A stretch of 11,440 bases of DNA from Paraglomus occultum (GCA_910592205.1 CAJVPJ010001209.1:1-11440), one strand, 5' to 3'; numbered from the stretch's first letter, positions 1 to 8,860 are shown. Notes: generated by a model not told the origin, from the letters alone. Numbers and translations are program-made.

Positions 1-204
1 CAAATTTTCGACTTGCAATTCAACAGCTAAATTTTAATAAAACAAAGAAATACTTCTCTGTAACGTATTCTGATATTGAGTCAGTCGCAATTATACTCTT
101 TAACTTTCTCAAGTTAGATAAGAAGTACTACCAGCGTCGAGTTCGTTGTCAATATATAAAAGTAAGAATTGACATGCCATGCTTGAGAGCTGATTATGAG
201 AGAT

Positions 205-1487
205 GGATTTGGCTTTCCGACTTTAATATTCTTCTTCCATTGTTGCAATAATCGACACAGTTGTAGGCATATGATGTACAGGAGACGAAATTGACAAATC
301 CAGCCACTTTTATTCTAACGTCTTGAGTATCAATAGGAAATTGATTAACAAGTTTAATTAACTTTGTATTCATTTGACAATTAACATCTTCGACGATTGC
401 ATATTATTAGGTAGGATACCCATCTTTTGCCAAGCGTCTTGGTCATTACTTGATTCCATGTGATTCTGATAAATTCGAACTCTAAGAATATTAGTTTGGG
501 AAATAACTGAAAGAGACTGGTCTTGAGCAATAGCAAGCAGACCCGAAAGTTAAAGTAGAAGTTAAAAAAGAACTACAAACCGAGAAAATTCACCCTCGAA
601 TTATCATACTTTGAATTTGATCCAATACAATAAAGTTTTCGATATTGATTTTTGAAATTATAAATAATGCCGGCTGAAAATGTGCCGTATATTAGGAGGT
701 AAAAAAATGCACCGTAATATTCGCCACGGGGTATCATCATTGATTTGTGTTGTCTACAAGCAGATGTTTCGACGAAATCTGCACATTAAGGTTTGCATCC
801 ACGTTGATTTCTAATAATAATGAACTGCTTTTGTCAATTCCGTGAGTAAAATCTCTGTTGATCCATAAATATCAAATCCACGACCAATTTTTCTCCCGTA
901 GCACTTACGGTAAGCGTTAGCTTAACACGATCTTTTGCTTTCCTTCGTCCTGTTATAGGGCCGTGCGCTAGCGTTTTACAGGATCCAGACAATAAAGAAG
1001 TGGAGTTTTATCGCAACTGAAAACGTTTCCAACTGGTTATGATTAAATGCATTTCGTTACGAAAATGTGGGCAATTTTCCAGAGGCGCAAAATTATTTTC
1101 GTCTTGGCGCTTAAGTTGTGACGTTTGTAATCCACCTAGGAGAAACTAAAAGCCATTAATATTCATGCTCAACTTTCAATATTTACCAGTAGAAACTTGC
1201 TCATGACGTATAGCATGTTTAATCCACAGAGCGAGTGCTGATTCAACGACGGTGTCTAAGTGGTGAATTTTTGTCTAATGTTAACCAATTTTTTTTTCTG
1301 CAAGAATATCATAAACAGTGTTATTCCAAACTCGTTTGACTAAAGTTTTCAACGTAAAATTAGGATGCCCTTGTGCTTTAATACAAATAGTCGTTTTCAG
1401 CGTCTTCCGTTTTATTTTTATCTGATGTTTTATTTTTTTAATTGCTTTTGAAGAACCACTTGTTGAACTTTCTCCGTGATTGTTCAT
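205..1487 (-). pseudogene. CENP-B/pogo-like DDE transposase, heavily decayed
   Basis: Reading right to left, the minus strand gives in order the parts of a pogo/CENP-B-like protein. The open N-terminus (ATG at 1487, stop at 1281) has a basic segment and a psq-type helix-turn-helix with TTICIKAQGHPNFTLKTLVK. After the stop comes ALALWIKHA (about 1200-1262), as in the second CENP-B DNA-binding domain. The DDE core follows: CDKT at 1004-1015 (family CDET, so the first Asp is kept), KTLAHGPITGRRKAKDRV at about 921-979, LLVDN at about 748-768 (second Asp), LPPN at 691-702, then AGIIYNFKNQYRK and DAWQKMGILPN at about 400-445. In the frame that gives AGII, the residue where the family has its last Asp reads as Ser. 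Numerous stops and shifts separate these blocks, so it cannot encode transposase. An open stretch continues to about 205, and weak C-terminus-like sequence may reach about 60. The family cuts and pastes DNA at TA sites; the CENP-B assignment rests on these motifs. Its left terminus probably lies outside the window. Confidence 0.8.
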
Positions 1488-2348
1488 TCTGAAGGATTAA
1501 AGTTATTTGTATCAAGGCACCTACGTGTTTGAACGGCAATACTCCACAAAGAATACGTGACGTACGAATACGTAATAGCTGGAATTCTGTAACTGGAAAA
1601 GGCAAAATCGGTAACCAAAACTGCTGGATACTTACAATGGATTAAAAGAACGAACCAATTAATACATATTCACGTAATAACATCGGTATATTGTTAGTTG
1701 TCGTTCGAAACCTTTTAACATAATTAATAATAAAGTTTGGCTTACGCTATAGTGAACCAGGAAAACTTCGACTTTATGCAATTTCGGTTAGCGTAGCTTT
1801 GGCTTGTACGTGACAGTTGTGCAAAACAAAACGAACAAATTTTCATTCATGTCCGAATTGTTGTAATTCGCTAAATTATGTTGGCGATAATAATAATTTT
1901 TTTTTAACGTTTCTAATTAGTTAACGAATACACATCATCTATTCAAGAAATTAATTGGGGGAAGAAGAAACATATCACTACTACAAAATAGCATCAACAA
2001 TCTTCCTCACTTTCTCCTTAGTTACGCATCTCACACTCTTGCTTCTTAGCGTTTCATTTATACTCATATTGCCACACACAATGCACTAGTAAAACGTCTA
2101 ATATTCCTGAAATATACTATTACGGATACTGAGTCAAGGTACATCTGATTGGATAATCAAAAATTGTTACACATACCTATGTTTAACAGCCACAAAAAGT
2201 AATTCAGCAAGCAGTGAAGTAATTCGAAAGTTAGCTAAGAGGCATTTTTTGACATTCTGTTGTAAGCGACCTTTTTCTTACTGTAAACAAGGTTTTGAGC
2301 AAAATGTTCACACAAAATATGCGATATGAGCACATACATCATATCTGA
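1488..2348. other. gene-free AT-rich stretch
   Basis: No coding region is supported here. The longest readings are short and resemble nothing I know. One minus-strand reading of 28 codons (ATG at 2067, stop at 1981-1983) begins MSINETLRSK, but it lacks other support. Apart from the terminal-repeat-like sequence near 1749, I see only AT-rich unique sequence. The stretch is probably spacer between the two flanking elements, or eroded element ends. Confidence 0.5.
1749..1812 (+). repeat. pogo/Tigger-type terminal inverted repeat-like sequence
   Basis: After a TA, the sequence reads agtgaaccaggaaaacttcg, followed by actttatgcaatttcggtta and a GCG-containing run. This matches the general pattern of pogo/Tigger termini, which start CAG(T/G), then ACCTCG, then repeated TTTATTGCG-like blocks. 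It points rightwards, so it would be the left end of an element inside 1750-2350 and not the end of the CENP-B-like pseudogene to the left. I could not find the matching inverted copy, so this may be a solo or eroded terminus. Confidence 0.3.
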
Positions 2349-2813
2349 GCGGGTGGATATACCAAGTTCCAACATCTGGAGTTAGTTAGCAAATGTTTAT
2401 GTCGAAAGCATTACAATCAATTCATAGTTAATGCAGAAAAATTAAAAGCTAACGTATGTTCTCATCCTAAACACAAAGTTTATTTGTATTCGTCTACAGC
2501 CAGACATGGTGCAGAAAGGGAAGAAATTTAAAAAGGTTCCGGAACGATTAGTTAAATTCTTTAGTTTCTAATACTAATGTGGAGCGAGGATGTGCCATCA
2601 TTGTTTGTACGTACTAATAATGATTCAGAGTTTACTAACTTATCCAATTATTATTATCTGCCAGCGACTTATAAAATTCCAACAGAGTATATAATAATAA
2701 AACAGTTCCGAATGTATTACGGAGTGACGTTATTTATTCCGAGTCAGAATTTCAAGAACTAGGGTCAGCATATCATGAAGTGTGTGCAGAGCTTGAAGAA
2801 GCGACAAAGCTCT

Positions 2814-2876
2814 GTAAGTAAATAATCTTTATCTATACCATTATGAGTCACTTTCTTAAACAATAGTATCTTTTAG
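2814..2876 (+). other. probable GT-AG intron (63 bp)
   Basis: The coding-like stretch ending EELEEATKL is followed by a strong fungal donor, gtaagt. It ends at a T-rich acceptor, ttttag, after which coding-like sequence resumes (VDFSQQADQING). The size fits fungal introns. The two sides differ by one base in frame, consistent with general decay of the copy, so the exact boundary is uncertain. Confidence 0.5.
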
Positions 2877-3305
2877 GGTTGATTTCTCTCAGCAAGCAGA
2901 TCAAATTAATGGCAGAAGTATTGTAATTGTACATGAGACGGTGAAAGGCCTGTCTTAGACTCAGATGAGCTCAACAGAATGCTTGAGGAAGCTAAACCAT
3001 CATTGAAAGGGTTTTTTGATAAACTAATAGCTGGAACTAATCCACAAACCAAAAGTTATATGACTAATGACAAAAATAAGAAGAAATTTTGTTATTTCCT
3101 AGCAGGACTTAATAACAAGTTTATTAATAGGGTTAAGGCAGAGATTGGGCTTTTACTTGATGCATCTGGAGCATCTTCAGCTGCAATAGAAACCATGGCT
3201 GGTGCAGGCTTAACTGTAAGACGAATGACAATTGCAAGACAGAAAGCTCAGTATGCGGAAGTACATACTAATACAATGACAGTGAATAAGTTTATATCTG
3301 ACCAT

Positions 3306-3390
3306 GTATTAGTGTATGAATATCATAATAATAAGCATTTTATGATTATAATTAACAAACTAATATTGGTATTTGTGTTTATTTTTAAAG
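3306..3390 (+). other. probable GT-AG intron (85 bp)
   Basis: Removing this AT-rich segment (donor gtatta, acceptor tttaaag) joins NKFISDH to DCKLIVLNVDNFHNIH without a frame change. Read through, the frame instead ends at 3420-3422 in unrelated sequence. The length is not a multiple of three, so the in-frame join supports a real intron. An attaac/ctaat stretch in its middle to 3' part could serve as a branch site. Confidence 0.6.
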
Positions 3391-4786
3391 GATTGCAAAT
3401 TGATTGTGCTCAACGTAGATAACTTCCACAATATCCATGAGTATCGGCACAGTGATACAACTTGCTACGCATGAAGTTTTACAATCCTCCTGAAAACTTG
3501 CCAGAATATCATCCATTCCATTTCACAACCCCAATCAAGAAAAGAGTATCCACAACGAAGAGAGTATTGATGCAAAGATTAATTTACAAAATGCTCACTC
3601 ATCTTTCTTTTCGCATTTGTGGCTTAGTCATGCAGGACGGAAACGTTTACTGATTTGACGTCTGCATCGGAAACACATGATGAACGGGTTGAAAGACTTT
3701 TAATTCATACTACGATGACAGGATCGAACTGCCCGAAGCATGCAGAATACGAAGTTGGTGGATCTGAAAGAAGGACCGCTTCATTCCACTGATGATTGCT
3801 CTCAGGCACATGATGAACGTTCACGAAGTAAGAACCTGTTACGCGAGTATTAGTGGCACCTATGGATTATCCTGGGCAAGGTAATGTGCGACGTGCTATA
3901 AACCATCGCATCAACGCTGGAGATCTTTTTGGAATACCGGAACAAATCTTGCATATTGTTCCAATGATTGGACCTTTGCATGTATCCTTAAATAGTCGTG
4001 AAACTGTGTTTCTTACAATTATCAATTTTTTGACAAGCTCTTTCATGACGTGTTTGGACATCAGAAGATTTTGGCAAAAAGCCAAAAGTCTACGAATTGA
4101 TCCATTACTATTGTTAGAGTTATAGTTGCAAAGTTGGTCTCGAGTGCATACAGTAGTTAAGCGGAAATTTGAGCAGTCTAAAGATGCGGAATCCAGATAT
4201 CTTATCAATCTGTTGGATAACGTCATCCCGCTGGTTTTAGATTCATATTTCGCAGTGGAAATTGGACAGCATACAAGGAAGCAATGTTTCGCGTTTGGGC
4301 TATTATTTTATCAATATAATCGTAAACACTATAATAAGTTACCATTGGCTTTTTTAAGTAATGTGTTCTATTGGGCTAGTACTAATCATCCTATTTCACA
4401 GACGCTTACGGATTCCCTCCAGGTATTTACTGATTGTTATGTGGAAAACTTTCACAGCTCACTTCGCCGACAGATACAAAATTATTCGTCAGGCACGAAT
4501 AATTGATCAGATGCGTGGCAGCAATTCTTTCACATATGTCTTTTCTGAGAACCATAATATTAGATATTCAGTGAAACAGCTTGAATATCTTGAAAAACGT
4601 ACTGCACTCATTTTACTAAATCTCTTCACAGGTGTTCATTAAAATCTCAGTAGACCAAAAGTAATATCATCTAACGTACATTCAAAATCCAAAGTTTGTG
4701 AACTACCAACGCTTGGGATGCAAGCTGATATTAAAATACTGTCAATGGCCTGGAATACATCACACCCTCCGCGCATGGATAGGTAC

Positions 4787-4900
4787 TGTGATTTGGAGGG
4801 ATGTACTAATTCGCATGAGGTAGGCTGTATACTGTCTTGTGGACATGCTTATCATTATGAATGTTTGTTGTTGCAATTAGAAAGTCAATGCCAGTATTGT
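4787..4900 (+). other. RING-type zinc-finger segment inside the pseudogene
   Basis: The residues are C-x4-C (CDLEGC), His, Cys, then CGHAYHYEC and finally CQYC. This spacing is typical of a RING or RING-like double zinc site, including the hallmark Cys-Gly-His-x-Tyr-His-x2-Cys. All putative zinc ligands are present, although the surrounding gene is broken. A stop follows two codons after the last Cys in this frame. Coding-like sequence continues in the neighbouring frame (IKRQLSKLTQKAKN) to 5049, so a one-base shift probably truncated the tail. RING fingers commonly act in ubiquitin transfer; in a transposon protein the role is unknown. Confidence 0.65.
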
Positions 4901-5114
4901 GCTGCATAAAGAGACAACTGAGTAAATTAACACAAAAAGCAAAAAATTTTACAGCTGCACTGGGGGTAATTCGGGAGAATATAAAAATAGGAACAGATTT
5001 AATACTAGCTAGAAGTTTAGTTTTTCGGGGGGCCTGTTTGGTTTATTAAGAACTTTACAGTGATATATATAGGTTAATTGTATTTAAAAGATGAGGTGAA
5101 GTATAAATAATATA

Positions 5115-6260
5115 CAGTGGTGTGCAAAAAAATGACAATTGTTAAAACTACCCTGACTTTACAATGAGCAAACTAATAATACATCATTTTAAAGCTTGAA
5201 AGCAGTAGATGTTATTACTATAAATTAATAGGATATTCGTTCACCCCTTTTTTCAATAACCTCCCTACAACGTCGCTTCATTGAATCGACGAAACTGATT
5301 AGAAGGCTATCTGGGGTATTATTCTACTCTTCGACCAAATACTTCTCCAATTCACTGAGATTTTGAGGCTTACGTTTTCCACATTTCTTTTAACAATTGC
5401 CCAGAGGTTTTCAATAGGATTTAAATCTGGACTGTTGGAGGGCCAGTCCATTACTGTAGGAACATTTTTTTGAAGAAATTCCTTAGCAATGCGACTAGTA
5501 TGCTTAGGATCATTGTCTTGCTGTAGTCGCCATTTGCCTTTCAGTATGCTCCTTACCTCTGGCAGACGCATTTCTAGTATCTCAGCGTATTTGCATCCAT
5601 TATTTGTTTAAAACAAAATAAGGATGTCTTGCCTTTTACGCAAAATCCACCCCATGCGAAGATTTTGCGTTGATCTTTTGGTATTGGCCGAATTGGTCTC
5701 ACCATTGTTTTATTGTATTGCGAAACAGTTGGAAAGGAGTCTCATCACTAAATAAGGTCTTATTCCAATTATCAGCTATATTAACATGCCTTTTGGCCCA
5801 TTCGATACGCTTTTGCTTATGATATATGATCCGATGTGAGCATAGGAGTATTAAGAGGAAGTGCATTTCGATACCCATGCTCTGTCAAATGCCTTGTTAC
5901 AGTTGAGCGTGAGACTTTTACTCCAATGTTTTCTAACTTATCCGCAATTTCTTTTGCAGAAAGTATGGGATTTCTCCGAACATATTGGCCGATTGCTCGA
6001 GAGGCGTCAGCTGTTATTTTTTTATGACGGCTATTCCCTCCTTTATGTTTTATATCACCAATTTCATCGAGTTTTTTGAGATTACGGTATATAATTTGAG
6101 TGGAATCTTTGTCAGAGAGTGGATTTCAGAAGCATTGCGCGTTCCCTGCTTCCAGAATTGTAATCTCATTTGACGTTGGTCTTCTTGCTTAGATGGAGCC
6201 ATTTTACAACGAAATAAAAGCAAGAGTTGAAGAATAATTGGAACGATAAAGCGCATAAAA
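5115..6260 (-). mobile_element. Tc1-type DNA transposon, degenerate, one end recognisable
   Basis: A TA dinucleotide at 5113-5114 is followed by cagtggtgtgcaaaaaaatg, the typical start of a Tc1-family terminal inverted repeat. A minus-strand Tc1 transposase pseudogene fills 5225-6202. The opposite terminus should appear as the inverted copy to the right of 6202. I searched by eye to about 6420 and found no convincing copy, so the right end is eroded, deleted or replaced. The right boundary given is therefore approximate. These elements move by cut and paste into TA targets and leave TA duplications. Confidence 0.75.
5225..6202 (-). pseudogene. Tc1-family DD34E transposase, frameshifted
   Basis: The ATG at 6202 (MAPSKQEDQRQ) opens an N-terminal helix-turn-helix (LQFWKQGTRNASEIHSL). 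The first catalytic block is LFSDETPFQLF (about 5710-5760). The second and third are in QQDNDPKHTS and WPSNSPDLNPIENLW. Counting residues from the Asp of QQDN to the Glu of NPIEN gives 34 in between, the DD34E spacing of true Tc1 elements. The frame shifts near 6050, 5590 and 5365. The Trp expected in VEEWNN is a TAG stop. The C-terminus is still readable and ends GERISY at 5225-5227. The 326-codon span is close to the usual length of about 340, so the loss is by point lesions, not large deletion. It must be inactive, though the termini could once have moved with enzyme from other copies. Confidence 0.88.
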
Positions 6261-6408
6261 CGATAACACAGTAACCAAGCTTTTGTTTTTATTTTACATG
6301 ACGCTATTTGGTCCGAAATTGGGAAAGTTACATATACACAAACTGCGGTGAAACATTTTGTATAAAGTTTTAAGAAATCGACAGATATAAGTTATTTATT
6401 CTGATTCG

Positions 6409-7168
6409 TCATGTATATTTGAGGTCTAGTTTGTTAGTTGCGATATCGGAAATTTTCTTAGTTGACCGTAAGGTTCTTTTTCGTGGTTGACATGGTTTAG
6501 GTTTGGGGGTTGTTAACTGAGTTTTTTTCTGTTATTAATATTGGTTCAGTTGGAGTATTTGTGTTGGGTTCTGAGCTGTTATTGTTGTTAGTAGGGGTAG
6601 ATAGTTTCGGTTTTTAGAAGCTTAGTCTGCAGTTTCCGTTAATGAACTGTATAGTAGGGCTCTTTTTTCGGAGGCGGATGATGATGATTGTTTGGGAAAT
6701 GAGATAGATAGTGATGGGGTGGTGTATGGTGTGGTGTATGGTGTGGCGCCAGTTATGTATTCAAAGTTGTGCAGTTCGATGTATAATTTGTTTTCATGTA
6801 TGTCGAGTTCGCCTACTATTGAGACTTTTGATCCAATCTGGCTTTTTTGGTTCGATCGCATAGATTTTTTTTGTTAATATCATGTCGGGCTATGATATAA
6901 AATTCAGCCAATTTTGTTGAGGGACCGCTACCGGTGACGTATTGGCTTGCTTTGACTGTGAATATTGCAATGTTGTTTCGAATTTGAACCGTTGATTTTG
7001 TTTTTCCAATTGCCCGGCTATCTCAATTACGTCGTCGGGAGAGAACGTATGCCAATTTGAGTTTTCCTTAGAAACATATACCTCAAGATGGACGCGAATT
7101 GGCTCGTTCGCAAATTCAGGGAAAATACCATTTGCTTTAAGCAAAATAGTTTCAGTTTTAATTCTTCT
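6409..7168 (-). pseudogene. OB-fold-like ssDNA-binding protein segment with basic tail
   Basis: The first part (7168-6890) reads IKTETILLKANGIFPEF, then NEPIRVHLEVYVSKENSNW and FSPDDVIEIAGQLEKQ. After a shift near 6880, a second part (from about 6861) contains GSKVSIVGELDIHENKLYIE followed by LHNFEYI. The G-x-L with an ELHNFEYI strand resembles OB-fold modules of RPA/SSB-like proteins, which bind single-stranded DNA; this is pattern recognition, not a confirmed domain. A low-complexity TPYTTPYTTPS linker, a Ser-rich stretch and a Lys/Arg-rich tail (PRKRTLRSTKKISD) follow. The second frame runs from 6861 to 6409 with only three stops, so decay is mild. It directly continues the frame of the Helitron-like segment to its right. 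Confidence 0.55.
6721..6746. repeat. 12-bp tandem repeat, about two copies
   Basis: ggtgtatggtgt occurs twice in a row and a third copy begins. On the minus strand it encodes the TPYTTPYT linker of the OB-fold-like pseudogene, so it is probably a small repeat expansion within that linker. Confidence 0.7.
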
Positions 7169-7696
7169 TTAATGTCGTATATATGGATGGCCATGGCCAT
7201 CGGGAAATAGGTCAGGAAATAATAATGGTTCTAATTCAGGACCTGCAAACCTAAGTGGTAACTATTGTTCGTCACTATTCAGAAGAAAGCCTATAGCTAA
7301 ACGGGAATAATGAGCATCATCGTTATGTATTTCATCAGGTAAAACATAAGGCGGCATTACTATATCTGACGAGTGAGTAGGGGAAATAGTGTTATTATCT
7401 TCAGGAATGTGTATTGCTTGTGGCCACATTGTTGATAGATTAACTGAAGACTGTTCATTCTGTTCGAGTAAACGCGAAGCCAGAGAATGATAGGCAACTA
7501 AATAAGGATTGTTATTTTGCAACCATTCACATGCATAGTGTAATGATGGATATTGTTGTAAGATTCGTGTAATAGAGTAGGCGTATTGTTGTGTGGCGTT
7601 GACATGAGAAAACTGTGAATCCATATCAACAATAATTTCGTTAGTGTCGAGAGAAAATATATCCGTAACGTAAGACATTTGGTCAAGTTGTGTCAT
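7169..7696 (-). pseudogene. Helitron-like N-terminal segment
   Basis: An ATG at 7696 opens a frame (MTQLDQMSYVTDIFSL) that stays open to a TAG at 7262 and continues in the same frame to a TAA at 7169, 176 codons in all. LQNNNPYLVAYHSLASRL resembles the NP-x-V helix of Helitron-like N-terminal regions. DAHYSRLAIGFLL and LEPLLFPDLFPDGHGHPYI resemble the block with the FP-x-LFP-G motif that precedes the Rep nuclease. The HUH Rep domain and the helicase that normally follow are absent; OB-fold-like sequence comes directly after. Helitrons move by rolling-circle replication, so this piece alone cannot. The Helitron assignment rests on motif memory and is the least certain of the element calls. Confidence 0.55.
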
Positions 7697-8029
7697 TGAT
7701 TCTTTTTAGTAAATATATATTTATTTATGTCGGAAGAAAGCAGTAATAAAAACTATTCCTTTGAAATTGGCGTAATATGGTTTAATTGTTTATTTTTTGG
7801 AAACTGGGATAATAATAGATAATTTGATATGTGTTTATATTTAGTTATAATTAGAGTTGTTATAATTAGAATAAAGCGCCCTACAAACAAACATAAGCTG
7901 TATAGGAAAGCTGTCGTCACTTGTTAATCTAATTATAACATTTCCGCACCATAGCGACCGACTCGGATACACGTGCTTAATCCAAGATACAAACACTGGA
8001 CAACGCAAACGTTCAGCATATAAATATTA
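7697..8029. other. gene-free stretch, possible element-end hairpin
   Basis: No coding region is supported between the Helitron-like segment and the integrase pseudogene. The sequence is AT-rich and holds the three-copy 12-bp motif listed separately. It may carry the ends of one of the flanking elements, but I see no diagnostic terminus. Confidence 0.4.
7844..7939. repeat. 12-bp motif: two direct copies and one inverted copy
   Basis: gttataattaga occurs at 7844-7855 and 7859-7870, and its exact reverse complement tctaattataac at 7928-7939. The second and third copies could form a hairpin with a 57-bp loop. AT-rich 12-mers can recur by chance, but three perfect copies within 96 bp are notable. 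Confidence 0.6.
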
Positions 8030-8860
8030 GCGAAGTAACAGATTTATTGCTCAAAAGAAGTAAAATCTTTGCGCCAGAGGGAATATGTATTATGTATACA
8101 TCGACATTTACAACACGCTGGCTATAAAAAGACATCAAAGTACAATACAATTACGTTTCCCAGAAAGTTAATTGCTGTATTCGTTAATGCATGTAGAATT
8201 GTCAGCCAATACTAAAATCAGTGTCTGCAAGACTTATTATCGCAAGTAGATTTGATCGATTTGAGAACTCGACCGGATGGTGATTATAAATATATAGCTC
8301 ACGCCAGAGATCATTTTACCTGTTTTTCCTGGGTGGGAACAGCGCTAAAAAGTAAAGAAGCCACATACGTCACAAGTTTTTTGTTTTAAATATTTATATA
8401 ATTTAGACCACCGGTTTTTTTACAATCTGATAACGGAAAATAATTTGTCGCTTGTCCAATTATGGCCAGAAACCCGCATGATTAACAGCCCCTCGACATC
8501 TTAGATCACAAGGACTAGTTGAAGAAGGAAATGAATAAGCTTTTTGCATGGGTTGAGGCAAATAGTCGTGAAGATTGGAGCATGAGTTTACCATTGATAA
8601 TATGGGCGATGAATACTCAAATTTGCAGCGCCACGAAACATTAACATTACTCAATATAAACGAGCTTTGAGGATAATCGAAAATAATGACATTGAGGAAA
8701 TGATGAGACGTTGAAATTTACAGAAATGACAATGAAGACATTAGCAGTAATTATGAACAAATTACTAATATTGAAGTAGATAATATTCCCCCACCACTGA
8801 TTTCATGACATAATGAAAATATAGTTAGAAGATAAAATGTTGCTAGAATGTCATCACGTT
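8030..8860 (+). pseudogene. retrovirus-type integrase (rve core), decayed
   Basis: The plus strand reads a zinc-binding-like N-terminus (HLQHAGYKK at about 8105, ACRIVSQ at about 8189) and then the catalytic core. QVDLIDLRTRPDGDYKYI starts at 8243 (first Asp), QSDNGK at 8423 (second Asp) and GLVEEGN at 8512 (catalytic Glu), so all three acidic residues remain. EDWSMSLPLIIWAMNTQIC follows, as in core C-termini of this group. In the zinc motif the second Cys reads Val. A stop replaces a residue right after QSDNGK, and the Asp-to-Glu distance is about 92 bp against roughly 108 expected for DD35E, so bases were lost. An acidic, Asn-rich stretch (about 8715-8790) fits the region after the core. 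The closest type I recall is the KRBA2-like/Ty3-like integrase group. No reverse transcriptase, protease or LTR is visible, so the parent element class is open. Confidence 0.75.

Larger units (their letters stand above)
2349..5049 (+). pseudogene. RING-tailed repeated-family (probable transposon) protein, frameshifted
   Basis: One long gene can be followed through alternating frames. 2349-2531 is open with no local ATG and is Cys/His-rich (KCLCRKHYN, NVCSHPKHKVYLY), resembling a zinc-binding N-terminus. After shifts and a possible intron, a helical segment starts at about 2950 (DSDELNRMLEEAKPSLKGFF). A convincing intron (3306-3390) joins it to LIVLNVDNFHNIHEYRHSD. The core continues with HSSFFSHLWLSHAGRKRLL, MDYPGQ (about 3858), GIPEQILHIVPMIGPLHVSL, LINLLDNVIPLVLD and VENFHSSLRRQ (about 4440-4475), then IIRQARIIDQMRGSNSF. 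The C-terminus carries a RING-type finger and a basic tail ending at 5049. I count about nine frame changes plus stops. I recognise it as a repeated family in a mycorrhizal-fungus-like genome but cannot name a superfamily. The VDNFHNIH and VENFHSSLR motifs could be acidic catalytic sites of a DDE-type enzyme, but that is a guess. The true 5' end may lie upstream of 2349. Confidence 0.7.

Noticed and set aside
3867-4226. Minus-strand open frame of 119 codons
   Set aside because: It lies antisense to the most conserved-looking part of the RING-tailed pseudogene, whose plus-strand readings fit that gene; the antisense peptide has no recognisable motif.
5836-6173. Several overlapping plus-strand open frames
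   Set aside because: They are antisense to the Tc1 transposase, whose minus-strand motifs are clear.
6050-6256. Upstream methionine at 6256 as transposase start
   Set aside because: The 18 extra residues are hydrophobic and unlike Tc1 N-termini. The ATG at 6202, giving MAPSKQ, fits the family better.
7186-7201. Perfect 16-bp palindrome gatggccatggccatc
   Set aside because: It is explained by the repeated Gly-His codons of the DGHGH motif in the Helitron-like segment, so a separate regulatory role is not needed.
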